A DNA stretch of 64,000 bases from Mesorhizobium sp. 1M-11 (lineage in GTDB: Bacteria > Pseudomonadota > Alphaproteobacteria > Rhizobiales > Rhizobiaceae). This document shows, one piece after another, positions 44,392 to 52,201 of this stretch. The stretch spans positions 1 to 64,000 of the forward strand of contig NZ_LJSD01000001.1 in the NCBI RefSeq assembly GCF_001303895.1. Reading direction: 5' to 3'. How positions within the stretch are numbered: position 1 is the stretch's first letter; every line of letters begins with the position of its first letter. The notes under the pieces were generated by a model. The model ran no database searches. It saw nothing but the letters and a program-made list of their open reading frames with translations, and was not told the DNA's origin. Both the position numbers and the translations under genes were made by a program.

Positions 44392-45771
44392 ATGTCGACG
44401 GCTGGCCGGACTTCAGGGAGTTTCGGCCGCCATCGCAAGATCATGCCTTTCGAGCCGGGCAGTACTTCGCAGCCCGGCTCGACTGAAGAGCTACGCGCCG
44501 CATCGCGTGAAAAGGCAGCTTCGCTCAACCAGCATGTGTTGGGCTACGGCGAGATCGCCGAACGTGAATGGGCAGTAGCCGGCATAGCCGCACCCGATCT
44601 TCGCAAGATGCGCAAGTACCGACTCGAGCGCATTCGCGCCGAAATGAGGCGCCGCGGCTATGCAGGCGCGCTGCTTTATGATCCGGTCAACATCCGCTAC
44701 GCGACCGACAGCACAAACATGCAACTCTGGGTCGCGCACAATCCGACCCGCCACTGTTTCGTGGCGACGGAGGGGCCGGTCGTTCTCTTCGATTATTTCT
44801 CCTGCGAGCACCTGTCCGACCACTCCGGTGTGGTCGACGAGGTGCGACCGGCCGTGTCCTGGATGTATCTCTATGGCGGCGAGATCACGGAAATGAAGGT
44901 TCGCCGTTGGGCAGCCGGGATCGCCGATCTGATGCGCGAACATGGCGGCGGCAACAATCGCATTGCCGTCGATCATCTCGACCACGAAGGGGTCGAAGAG
45001 CTTGCACGCCTCGGCATCACCATAGGCAATGGCGAAGCCGTGATGGAGAATGCTCGCCTCATCAAATCGCCCGATGAAATCCTCGCCATGCGCCGCGCCA
45101 TCGTCGCCTGCGAGGCGGCCATGGGCGAAATGCAGGCAGCCCTGAAGCCAGGCATTTCCGAGAACGAATTGTGGGCGGAACTGCATCGCGGCAACATCGC
45201 GCGCGGCGGCGAGTGGATCGAGACACGACTGCTCTCCTCGGGCCCGCGCACCAATCCCTGGTTCCAGGAATGCTCGTCGCGCATCATCGAGGCCGGGGAT
45301 CTCGTTGCGTTCGACACCGATCTCATCGGCCCCTACGGGTTCTGTGCCGACCTTTCGCGCAGCTGGCTGTGCGGCGACGGTCGTCCCGGCAACGAACAGC
45401 GTGATCTCTATCGCATTGCCGCCGACCAGATCATCTACAACATCGAGTTGATGCGGCCGGGGATCTCGTTCAAAGAACTTGTCGAACGCTCCGCCGTGCC
45501 GCCGCCGGATTGTTTCCCGACCCGCTATGGCGTGCTTTATCACGGCGTCGGCCTTGCCGACGAATACCCAACCCTGCCGCACATCTCCGATTGGACAGAA
45601 GATACGCCAGATGGCCTGATTGAACCCGGCATGGTGCTGTGCGTGGAAAGCTACATCGGCCGTCTGGGTGGGCATGAAGGGGTCAAGCTCGAGGAGCAGA
45701 TTCTGATCACCGAGACAGGTCACCAGAAACTCTCGGCCTATCCTCTCGACGAACGCCTGTTGGCTGAGTGA
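44392..45771 (+). CDS. M24-family protein closely resembling the DMSP lyase DddP
   Basis: The 459-residue protein has the M24 creatinase/prolidase pita-bread fold (N-terminal domain to about 215, catalytic domain 220-459). Its metal ligands are D308, D310, D320, H384, E419 and E434, and D390 sits in HGVGLADEYP. From memory these match Ruegeria DddP D295, D297, D307, H371, E406, E421 and the catalytic D377 at a constant offset of 13. Shared blocks include NIRYATDSTNMQLW and GGEWIETRLLSSGPRTNPWF. DddP cleaves DMSP to dimethylsulfide and acrylate, but the mttB and DMGDH-like partners here point to a methylated-amine context, so DMSP lysis is a hypothesis. Confidence 0.8.
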   Translation: MSTAGRTSGSFGRHRKIMPFEPGSTSQPGSTEELRAASREKAASLNQHVLGYGEIAEREWAVAGIAAPDLRKMRKYRLERIRAEMRRRGYAGALLYDPVNIRYATDSTNMQLWVAHNPTRHCFVATEGPVVLFDYFSCEHLSDHSGVVDEVRPAVSWMYLYGGEITEMKVRRWAAGIADLMREHGGGNNRIAVDHLDHEGVEELARLGITIGNGEAVMENARLIKSPDEILAMRRAIVACEAAMGEMQAALKPGISENELWAELHRGNIARGGEWIETRLLSSGPRTNPWFQECSSRIIEAGDLVAFDTDLIGPYGFCADLSRSWLCGDGRPGNEQRDLYRIAADQIIYNIELMRPGISFKELVERSAVPPPDCFPTRYGVLYHGVGLADEYPTLPHISDWTEDTPDGLIEPGMVLCVESYIGRLGGHEGVKLEEQILITETGHQKLSAYPLDERLLAE

Positions 45772-45873
45772 GCTCTGGCCCTTCATTTTGGTGTGGAAAG
45801 CGCAAATGCCGGCATGGCTGCGGGTCACGCTGGCGGAGATAGTGGCTCGTCCTTCCTAATCTCGGATCAAGCC

Positions 45874-46905
45874 ATGCCAATTTCCTATCGCTTCGGCCTC
45901 GCCAGTGCAGCGCTTGCTGCGGCTCTCGTTACAACCGCAACCATGGCCCAGGCAGAGCAGCCGATCGCGCCGAAAGTCCTCGTCGTCACCATGTTCGGAG
46001 GCGAAGCGAAACCATGGCTGGAAGGGCGAAAGTTCGACACCAAGCTGAAAGTCCCGGGGCTGTCGAAAGAATATCCGGAGGTCGCCTGCGATGCCACCGG
46101 CCTGTGCGTGATGACAACCGCCATGGGCTACGCCAATGCGGCCAGCTCGGTCTCGGCAGTAATCTATAGCGGCCTGTTCGACCTCAGACAAAGCTACATC
46201 CTCATCGCGGGCATCGCCGGCGTGGATCCAAGCGACGGCACGCTTGGTTCGGCGCACTGGGCGCGTTTTGCCGTCGACGCCGGTCTTCGCCACGAGATCG
46301 ATCCGCGCCAGATCCCTGCTGACTGGCCGGACGGCGTCGTGGCACTTGGCGCCCAAAAACCAGGAGAGAAGCCCAAATGGGGTTCGGGAACGGAGGTCTA
46401 CAAGCTGAACGAGAAGCTGGCGGAGAAGGCACTGGCCCTGACCAGCAGCGTCGAGCTTGCAGACAGCGACAAGGCCAAGGCCTACCGGGCGGCATACAAA
46501 TCCTCGCCAGGCAACGCAGCACCCGCTGTCAGCATCTGCGACACGCTCTCGACCGACACCTACTGGCACGGCACCAAAACGGCCGAAAGCATGGGCAAAT
46601 GGGTGTCGCTGCTGACCGATGGTGCCGGCAACTACTGCACCACGCAGATGGAGGACAATGCTTCGCTGACCGCTCTCCAGCGCGGCGCCGATGCAGGCCT
46701 GCTGCAATTCGATCGTATCGCGCTTTTGCGTACCGCTTCGAACTTCGACCGAGAGCCGGACGGCAAGACAGCGATCGAATCGCTCAGCGCCGACTCTGGC
46801 GGGTTCGGACCGGCAACCGCCAATGCCTATCGGGTCGGTTCGAAATTCGCCGATACCGTCATCAACGAATGGGCTGAATGGCAGAAAACCGTGGCCGCGA
46901 AATAG
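45874..46905 (+). CDS. Exported purine nucleoside permease-family (NUP) protein
   Basis: A signal peptide (residues 1-27, ending MAQA) precedes a 343-residue protein of the NUP family, related to nucleoside phosphorylase folds: VLVVTMFGGEAKPWL at the N terminus, MTTAMGYANAASSVSAVIY, and LIAGIAGVDPSDGTLGSAHWARF near 115. Despite the name, bacterial members are soluble and probably bind or process nucleosides in the periplasm. The ATG at 45874 gives the signal peptide. It is 102 bp after the M24 gene; membership of that operon is uncertain. Confidence 0.82.
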   Translation: MPISYRFGLASAALAAALVTTATMAQAEQPIAPKVLVVTMFGGEAKPWLEGRKFDTKLKVPGLSKEYPEVACDATGLCVMTTAMGYANAASSVSAVIYSGLFDLRQSYILIAGIAGVDPSDGTLGSAHWARFAVDAGLRHEIDPRQIPADWPDGVVALGAQKPGEKPKWGSGTEVYKLNEKLAEKALALTSSVELADSDKAKAYRAAYKSSPGNAAPAVSICDTLSTDTYWHGTKTAESMGKWVSLLTDGAGNYCTTQMEDNASLTALQRGADAGLLQFDRIALLRTASNFDREPDGKTAIESLSADSGGFGPATANAYRVGSKFADTVINEWAEWQKTVAAK

Positions 46906-46918
46906 GCGGAAACGCTCT
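46906..46918 (+). repeat. Fragment of the dispersed palindromic repeat
   Basis: GCGGAAACGCTCT directly follows the stop codon of the NUP gene and matches the right side of the left hairpin of copies A and B. No other part of the repeat remains nearby. A remnant is the simplest reading, although chance cannot be excluded for 13 bases. Confidence 0.35.
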
Positions 46919-46956
46919 CAAATACCCGGGGAAGCTGCCGCCGGCTGACGACCAAC

Positions 46957-47769
46957 TCAGCCGGCAATCAGCTCGGCTTCCGCCACAAGAGCTGCGCGCA
47001 ATTTTGCCAGCAGCGCCGGTGGCGTGGTTCGCGCCGTGATGAAAGGCAGTCCCTTGCGCCGCGCTGTCCAGCCAACGACCGCGACATCCTTCGCCCGTGG
47101 TTCGAAACGCTGCGCCAGGGCCCAGCTTTGGCAATCGATCGCTGCCACATCGGCCCGTCCCTCGGCGACCTCCACAACGGAATTGCGGTGGCCGCCGCTT
47201 TCCAGCCGTTCGGCGAAGACATCGAGACTTTCGCCAATCGCCTGGAGGTCACGGGTGATGGCAATGATGCCCGACATGGAATCGAGACTGTTGAAGGCGA
47301 AACGCTTGCCCCTGATCAGGTCGAGCGGAATGAGCGCCTGTCCCTTGTCGGGTGCGGCAACGTCTTTGCCCGGTTTCCGCATCACGATGGCGCTGGAGTA
47401 GAAACCACCCTGCCCGCCTTCGATACCGTCATAGCTCGGCTGGCCGACCACCTGCACATGGTGCTGAAGACCGAGTTCCATCGGCCCCCAGCAGGTCTGC
47501 GCGAACAGCAGCGCCGGATGCAGCCAGATGGCGTGGAAATCAAGTTCGTCCGGCGACAGTCTTGCAGGATCAGATACGACGACCTTGCCTGATGCGTCAC
47601 GGATCCCGCCCGGAACGGCAGGCAGGTCTGCATTGCGCCGCACCAACGCTTCGGGTGCATCGACACCGGCGTACTGCAAGGCATGGCGAATCTTTGCCCA
47701 TTGAGCATCGACCTGCGCGCGGGCTTCCGGCCAGTCATACATAGAAAGGGCGGCGATGAATTTGCTCAT
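46957..47769 (-). CDS. PhnD-like periplasmic-binding-fold protein without signal peptide
   Basis: The 270-residue product resembles phosphonate/phosphite binding proteins of the PhnD family: an N-terminal ALSMYDWPEARAQVDAQWA, a central LPAVPGG and DFHAIWLHPALLFAQTCWG segment, and LIRGKRFAFNSLDSMSGI near 150. There is no signal peptide and no ABC permease or ATPase beside it, so it may be a cytoplasmic orphan that binds a phosphonate-like ligand or a regulator domain. The family match is moderate; the ligand is unknown. The start at 47769 (MSKFIAALS) gives the normal family beginning. Confidence 0.65.
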   Translation of the reverse strand: MSKFIAALSMYDWPEARAQVDAQWAKIRHALQYAGVDAPEALVRRNADLPAVPGGIRDASGKVVVSDPARLSPDELDFHAIWLHPALLFAQTCWGPMELGLQHHVQVVGQPSYDGIEGGQGGFYSSAIVMRKPGKDVAAPDKGQALIPLDLIRGKRFAFNSLDSMSGIIAITRDLQAIGESLDVFAERLESGGHRNSVVEVAEGRADVAAIDCQSWALAQRFEPRAKDVAVVGWTARRKGLPFITARTTPPALLAKLRAALVAEAELIAG

Positions 47770-47832
47770 GCCAGGATATGATCGTCGCAGGGTTGAGGTT
47801 TCAAGATGGCGTAAGAAACGGAGTACCGACAA

Positions 47833-48843
47833 TCACTCCTTCGGGGGTTCGGCAGGAACCGGCGCGGTTCCGAGGCCGCTGACGTTGCGAGCCCGCACGC
47901 GCGGCGCAAACGCCCTGCCCTTTTCCGGCACACGCCGCAGCGCGGGATGCACGACCGGCTCCTTGGCCTTGAAGGCATAGGCTTTCAACAGCGCGAAATA
48001 ATTCGGGTATGTATAGCCGTTGTTGGCCTTCAACCACTTTTCGCGGTCATCCCGGAAGAGCTTCGGCAACTTGTACCAGGCCACCGTCGGCTTGCTGTGG
48101 TGCACGAAATGCAGGTTGTTGTTGAGGAACAGGAAGGACAGCGGCGAGCGTTCCACGATCACGGTTCGGCCCTCGGGACGCTCCGACCACTGGTGTTCGG
48201 CATAGGTGCGGATCGCAATCAGCGACTGGCCGAACCACATCGGGACAAGGATGTAGAGCCACAGCGGCATGCCGAAGCCGAATTGGATCACCAGCAGCAC
48301 TGCGGCAAGTCCGATGGCGTGCAACAGCCAAGCCTGCCGGATCGACTTGTCTCCAGCCAGCATCTGCTTGGCGTCGTCGATGTAAAAGCCGATCATCGAC
48401 ATCCACGGACCGAGGAAAAAGCGGCCGACCATGGTGTTGTTGATCCTGAGCAGGAACTTCATCGCCTCCGGAAGCTCGTCATGGTGCCACAGCGCCTTGT
48501 AGTAGCTCTCCGGATCGTCGAGCGGATCCGTGAGGCGCTCATCGGCGTGGTGGCGCAGATGCAGCGTCTTGAAGCGGCGGAATGGCCAAATAAGCCCGAT
48601 CGGCAGGAAGACGACAGCCTCGTTGACCAGCGCGTTGCGGGTCGGATGGCCATGCAGCACTTCGTGGATCAGCGACGACTGCAACGCGACAGTCAGAGTG
48701 AGCACGACAAGGGCAACTAGCGGATAGGAGGGCCAGATCAACAGGCCGGCGATGAGCCAGGTCCCGTAACAGCCTATGGCGAGAAAAACGGTCGGCCATT
48801 CCACCGCCGGTTTGCTGCTCACCTTCTTGCGCTTGTTTGCCAT
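47833..48843 (-). CDS. Membrane fatty acid desaturase-like protein
   Basis: This integral membrane di-iron enzyme (336 residues) has the three histidine boxes of acyl-lipid desaturases: HEVLHGH at 60-66, HLRHH at 95-99 and HFVHH near 253, in correct topology with four hydrophobic helices. It may desaturate or hydroxylate a lipid or a related substrate. The family includes beta-carotene hydroxylase and alkane hydroxylases. The start is uncertain: GTG at 48855 or ATG at 48843. It is divergent from the XRE regulator gene, with the 230 bp 48844-49073 gap as a shared control region. Confidence 0.82.
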   Translation of the reverse strand: MANKRKKVSSKPAVEWPTVFLAIGCYGTWLIAGLLIWPSYPLVALVVLTLTVALQSSLIHEVLHGHPTRNALVNEAVVFLPIGLIWPFRRFKTLHLRHHADERLTDPLDDPESYYKALWHHDELPEAMKFLLRINNTMVGRFFLGPWMSMIGFYIDDAKQMLAGDKSIRQAWLLHAIGLAAVLLVIQFGFGMPLWLYILVPMWFGQSLIAIRTYAEHQWSERPEGRTVIVERSPLSFLFLNNNLHFVHHSKPTVAWYKLPKLFRDDREKWLKANNGYTYPNYFALLKAYAFKAKEPVVHPALRRVPEKGRAFAPRVRARNVSGLGTAPVPAEPPKE

Positions 48844-48889
48844 GCGATCGACCACTGCCTTTCAGTCGCCGGAACCGGTTTGTGATTCC

Positions 48890-48905
48890 TGACAACATTG
48901 TGTCA
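48890..48905. promoter_or_regulatory. Candidate operator dyad in the desaturase/XRE divergent region
   Basis: TGACAACATTGTGTCA has TGACA and TGTCA arms around a 6-base centre. It lies about 47 bp upstream of the desaturase start and 169 bp from the XRE start. A dyad of this size is what an XRE repressor could bind; binding is not shown. Confidence 0.35.
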
Positions 48906-49073
48906 GCAGTCATACGCTGTCTCAACGCGACAAAGCGCACAAAGTGTTGCGATTGCGCACCTTTGCAAGCATATGATGTGCTTGGTAAACAAATCGGGAG
49001 ATTCATTTACGCCCATTTGCGCGAATGAAGCCTATGTGTAGAACTTTTTGCTAGCTTTTGGAGGAACAACGCA

Positions 49074-49931
49074 ATGGACAAGCGCGACCTCTCCACCGTG
49101 TTCCGAGAGCGACTGAAAATGCTCTTGACACGCTCCGATCTCAACCAGTCGGCCTTCGCGTCCGCCGTCGGCATCGACCGTTCAGCGCTGTCGCAACTGC
49201 TTTCCGGCGCGTCCGTGCGCCTGCCGCGCGCGGAGACGCTTCTCAACATCGCCGCCGAGTTCAAGGTCTCGCTCGACTGGCTGCTTGGCCTCTCGCAGGA
49301 CGAGGGCGTGACCGGCGAAATCCGCGAAAGCCTGGAAATCGAAGAAGCCTCCGGCGGCTTCGAGCGCACGCTGATCGCCAAATGGCATGCCGAAGCGGTC
49401 GGCACCAAGATCCGCTACGTACCGGCGGGCATCCCTGACCTTCTGCGCACAGAGGCGCTGGTCGACTATGAGGCGGGCATTTCCAACAAAAGCCGACAGG
49501 CACAGGCCGGCGAAACGCAGTACCGCATAGACTACAGCAGGCGGCCGGAGACCGACATGGAGGTCTGCATGCCACGCCATACGCTGGAGATCTTCGCGCG
49601 CGGCCTGGGTGTCTGGGATGCCTTTCCGGCCGAAGAGCGCCGCGAGCAACTGATGCATATGGCTGCCCTGCTCGACGACCTCTATCCGACCTTCCGCCTC
49701 TATCTCTATGACGGGCGCATGCGCTATTCGATCCCCTATACGATCTTCGGACCTTATCGCGCCGCGATCTATGTCGGCGACATGTATATCGTGCTCAACG
49801 CCACCCAACCGATCCGTACGCTGACGGGCCATTTCGACAATCTGATCCGCGCGGCCGAGATCAACGCACATGAGGCGGCTGCCTTCGCCCAGCGTCTGGC
49901 CGACCTGCCCCTTGCGGTTTCGCGCCCCTGA
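49074..49931 (+). CDS. XRE-family helix-turn-helix transcriptional regulator
   Basis: The 285-residue protein has a Cro/CI helix-turn-helix at residues 12-75 (LNQSAFASAVGIDRSALSQLLSG, then PRAETLLNIAAEFKVSLDWLLGL), followed by a 200-residue C-terminal domain with no motif I recognise (LYLYDGRMRYSIPYTIFGPYRAAIYVG); it may sense a ligand. GGAGGAACAACGC is an excellent ribosome site before the ATG. It precedes the DUF1989 gene by 38 bp on the same strand and is divergent from the desaturase gene. Target genes are probably both neighbours. Confidence 0.85.
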   Translation: MDKRDLSTVFRERLKMLLTRSDLNQSAFASAVGIDRSALSQLLSGASVRLPRAETLLNIAAEFKVSLDWLLGLSQDEGVTGEIRESLEIEEASGGFERTLIAKWHAEAVGTKIRYVPAGIPDLLRTEALVDYEAGISNKSRQAQAGETQYRIDYSRRPETDMEVCMPRHTLEIFARGLGVWDAFPAEERREQLMHMAALLDDLYPTFRLYLYDGRMRYSIPYTIFGPYRAAIYVGDMYIVLNATQPIRTLTGHFDNLIRAAEINAHEAAAFAQRLADLPLAVSRP

Positions 49932-49969
49932 CGGCACCCTCCCGCAGTCATCAATGCAGGGAGCTATCC

Positions 49970-50566
49970 TTGGATCGCCATATCGTCGTGCCTCCGCAGT
50001 CCGGCCGCGCCTTCCGTATAAAAAAGGGCGAACGCATCCGCATCATCGACCCCAAGGGCCAACAAGTCGCCGATCTGTGGGCTTTCGTGACCGGAGAAAC
50101 GCTGGATTGGCTGAGCACGTCGAACACCCGCGACATCATCGAGCGATTGTTCCCACAGATCGGCGAACATTTTTACGGCACCACAGGTGAGCCGCTGCTG
50201 ACACTGGTGGCGAACGATTCCCCCGGTCCGCACGACATGCTCTTTCCGGCCTGCAACGCGGCGCTATACCGCCGCGCCGGTTTCGACGAGCATCCGAGTT
50301 GCCAGGACAATCTGCATAAGGCACTCGCCGCCGAGGGCATTGCGCTTCCCTTCACGCCGGACCCGGTCGACTTCTTCCAGAACTCGCTGCCGACCGCTGA
50401 CGGAACATTGCTGGTTGACGCCTCCATCAACCCGCCGGGCGGTTCGGTGACGCTGCGAGCCGAACGCGATCTCCTGGTCGTCGTCACAGCCTGTTCGGTC
50501 GATCATCATCCGACCAATGGCGACGTCTGCACCGAAATCGAAGTCGAGCTGACGCCGGCCGCGTAG
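49970..50566 (+). CDS. DUF1989 (urea amidolyase-associated protein family) protein
   Basis: The 198-residue protein has the DUF1989 sequence features: VVPPQSGRAFRIKKGERIRIIDPKGQQVADLWAF at the N terminus, DSPGPHDMLFPACNAALY near 85, and PGGSVTLRAERDLLVVVTACSVDHHPTNG at the C terminus, a cupin-like beta fold. These proteins accompany urea carboxylase genes or occur alone; some act in guanidine-related metabolism. No urea carboxylase is adjacent. The start is TTG with GCAGGGAGC 7-14 bases upstream. It may share a transcript with the XRE gene. Confidence 0.82.
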   Translation: MDRHIVVPPQSGRAFRIKKGERIRIIDPKGQQVADLWAFVTGETLDWLSTSNTRDIIERLFPQIGEHFYGTTGEPLLTLVANDSPGPHDMLFPACNAALYRRAGFDEHPSCQDNLHKALAAEGIALPFTPDPVDFFQNSLPTADGTLLVDASINPPGGSVTLRAERDLLVVVTACSVDHHPTNGDVCTEIEVELTPAA

Positions 50567-50584
50567 TTCGACCCGTGAAACGCA

Positions 50585-50636
50585 TTTTCGTCTTCTGCAA
50601 GAGATCGTGTTTTTTCGTCTTAGGCAGGAGATCGTG
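50585..50636 (+). repeat. Tandem 25-base direct repeat upstream of the methyltransferase gene
   Basis: Two 25-base copies, TTTTCGTCTT..GAGATCGTG at 50585-50609 and again at 50612-50636, differ at three positions. They occupy the 144 bp gap between the DUF1989 stop and the methyltransferase start, upstream of its promoter. They might be tandem regulator sites or a simple duplication. Confidence 0.6.
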
Positions 50637-50649
50637 AAGCGCGCTTCCA

Positions 50650-50678
50650 TTGACTGGACATAAAGACTTCTTTATATC
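50650..50678 (+). promoter_or_regulatory. Promoter with overlapping palindromic operator for the homocysteine methyltransferase gene
   Basis: TTGACT (50650-50655), 17 bases, TATATC (50673-50678) form a good sigma-70 promoter 33 bp before the start codon. A perfect palindrome ATAAAGA-CT-TCTTTAT (50660-50675) covers the spacer and touches the -10 box. This size and placement suit an ArsR-type repressor, such as the SAH-responsive regulators of methionine genes; the regulator is not identified. Confidence 0.6.
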
Positions 50679-50710
50679 CTTATCCAAACTCGAGTTTGAA
50701 AGCCCGCGCC

Positions 50711-51733
50711 ATGACCACCATCAATCCGATCGATGCCCTGATCGCCGAAAAGGGCGTGCTTCTGGCCGATGGCGCCACCGGCACCAATCTGTTCGCAATG
50801 GGCCTGCCGGCTGGCGAAGCGCCGGAAATCCTCAACGAGACCGCGCCCGAGACCATTACCAAGCTGCATCAGGGCTTTGTCGATGCTGGCGCCGACATCA
50901 TCCTGACCAACTCCTTCGGCGGCACCCGTCACCGTCTGAAGCTGCACCATGCGCAGGACCGCGTCTTCGAATTGAACAAGACGGCTGCGGAAATCGCGCG
51001 TTCCGTTGCCGACAAGGCTGGCCGCAAAGTCATCGTCGCCGGCTCCGTCGGCCCAACCGGCGAGCTGCTCATTCCGCTCGGCGCGCTAAGCTACGAGGAT
51101 GCCGTCGAGGCCTTTGCCGAACAGATCGAGGGCTTGAAGGCCGGTGGCGCCGAAGTCGCCTGGATCGAGACCATGTCGGCACCTGACGAGATCCGCGCTG
51201 CCGCCGAGGCTGCAATCCGCGTCGGCCTGCCCTATACCTATACGGGTTCCTTCGACACCGCCGGCCGCACCATGATGGGTCTGCTGCCGAAGGATATCCA
51301 CGCCGTCGCTGATGGCCTGGCCGAAGCCCCGCTCGGCGTCGGCGCCAACTGCGGCGTCGGCGCGTCCGATATCCTGGCTTCCCTGCTCGACATGACCGAG
51401 GCAAAGCCGGAGGCCACTGTCATCGTCAAGGGCAATTGCGGCATCCCGGAATTCCGCGGCTCGGAAATCCATTACTCCGGCACGCCGGAACTGATGTCCG
51501 ACTATGTGCGTCTGGCCGTCGATGCCGGCGCAAAGATCGTTGGTGGCTGCTGTGGCACCTCCTTCGCCCACCTGGCCGCCATGCGCAAGGCGCTGGATGT
51601 GCACAAGAAGGACGTGCGCCCAACGGTTGAAACCATCGTCGAGCGCATCGGGCCGCTGCGCAACAAGGCTGCCAGCGCCAATGCCAATGAGACCGGCGAA
51701 GGTCGTCGCGAGCGTCGCCGCTCGCGCGCCTGA
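50711..51733 (+). CDS. bmt: Zinc-dependent homocysteine S-methyltransferase family protein (betaine-homocysteine methyltransferase-like)
   Basis: This 340-residue TIM barrel binds Zn through C214 in GANCG and C280-C281 in GGCCGTS, the family site that activates homocysteine thiolate. N-terminal GATGTNLFAMGLP and WIETMSAPDE near 150 are also typical. It makes methionine by moving a methyl group from betaine, S-methylmethionine or a corrinoid-linked donor onto homocysteine. Because the window contains corrinoid methyl-transfer genes, it may equally be used as an acceptor enzyme. The ATG at 50711 is preferred over TTG 50696; neither has a strong ribosome site. The C terminus (RRERRRSRA) is very basic. 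Confidence 0.82.
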   Translation: MTTINPIDALIAEKGVLLADGATGTNLFAMGLPAGEAPEILNETAPETITKLHQGFVDAGADIILTNSFGGTRHRLKLHHAQDRVFELNKTAAEIARSVADKAGRKVIVAGSVGPTGELLIPLGALSYEDAVEAFAEQIEGLKAGGAEVAWIETMSAPDEIRAAAEAAIRVGLPYTYTGSFDTAGRTMMGLLPKDIHAVADGLAEAPLGVGANCGVGASDILASLLDMTEAKPEATVIVKGNCGIPEFRGSEIHYSGTPELMSDYVRLAVDAGAKIVGGCCGTSFAHLAAMRKALDVHKKDVRPTVETIVERIGPLRNKAASANANETGEGRRERRRSRA

Positions 51734-51751
51734 TCCGGCGGTACTCTTTTT

Positions 51752-52021
51752 TTAATCGTTGCTGTTGTCGGCGTAGCGAGCCTGCACTGAGCCGAGATCG
51801 GTCGACGGTCCGCCACTGCGCATCAACGCGACCGTTTCCGATGCGCGCGGGTCGCTGAGCTTTTCCAGCGCCGCACGAAAACGCTCATTGGTGAGCGCCG
51901 ACAATGCCGTCTTGCGTGCAGTCTCAACGTCCCGGCTGAGCATTGCCTGTGATGTCCTTGCCGGTTCGGTGACCTGTGTTGCGGTCACCTGAACCGAAGT
52001 CGAAATTCCGTCTATGCGCAC
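51752..52021 (-). CDS. Hypothetical protein of about 89 residues
   Basis: The visible product (GISTSVQVTATQVTEPARTSQAMLSRD then helix-rich ETARKTALSALTNERFRAALEKLSDP) has no known motif, no signal peptide and no cysteine. I start at GTG 52021, with AAGGG eight bases upstream; an ATG at 51943 would give 63 residues, and the frame is open to a TTG at 52108. It converges on the methyltransferase gene with 18 bp between stops. The codon usage supports coding, but the start is open and no function is suggested. Confidence 0.4.
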   Translation of the reverse strand: MRIDGISTSVQVTATQVTEPARTSQAMLSRDVETARKTALSALTNERFRAALEKLSDPRASETVALMRSGGPSTDLGSVQARYADNSND

Positions 52022-52165
52022 GTCCAAACCCTTAAAGAGCGTCCCTCGAAGGTCCTTACGTGACGTTACGTTGCACCGCGGTAGCGAAATTATTCGGCAT
52101 TTTAGCAATCAGAAGAAAAGGCAGCGATCAGGCATCCTCGCGATCGTTCCGAAGCCTTCTGAAAT

Positions 52166-52195
52166 GCCCTCTCTCCGCTGAGACGGAGAGAGGGC
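52166..52195 (-). terminator. Strong hairpin after the vWA gene
   Basis: A perfect 12 bp stem, GCCCTCTCTCCG (52166-52177) with CGGAGAGAGGGC (52184-52195), around a 6-base loop, starts seven bases beyond the vWA stop. It has no T tract on the minus strand. Confidence 0.65.
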
Positions 52196-52201
52196 AGCCT
52201 G

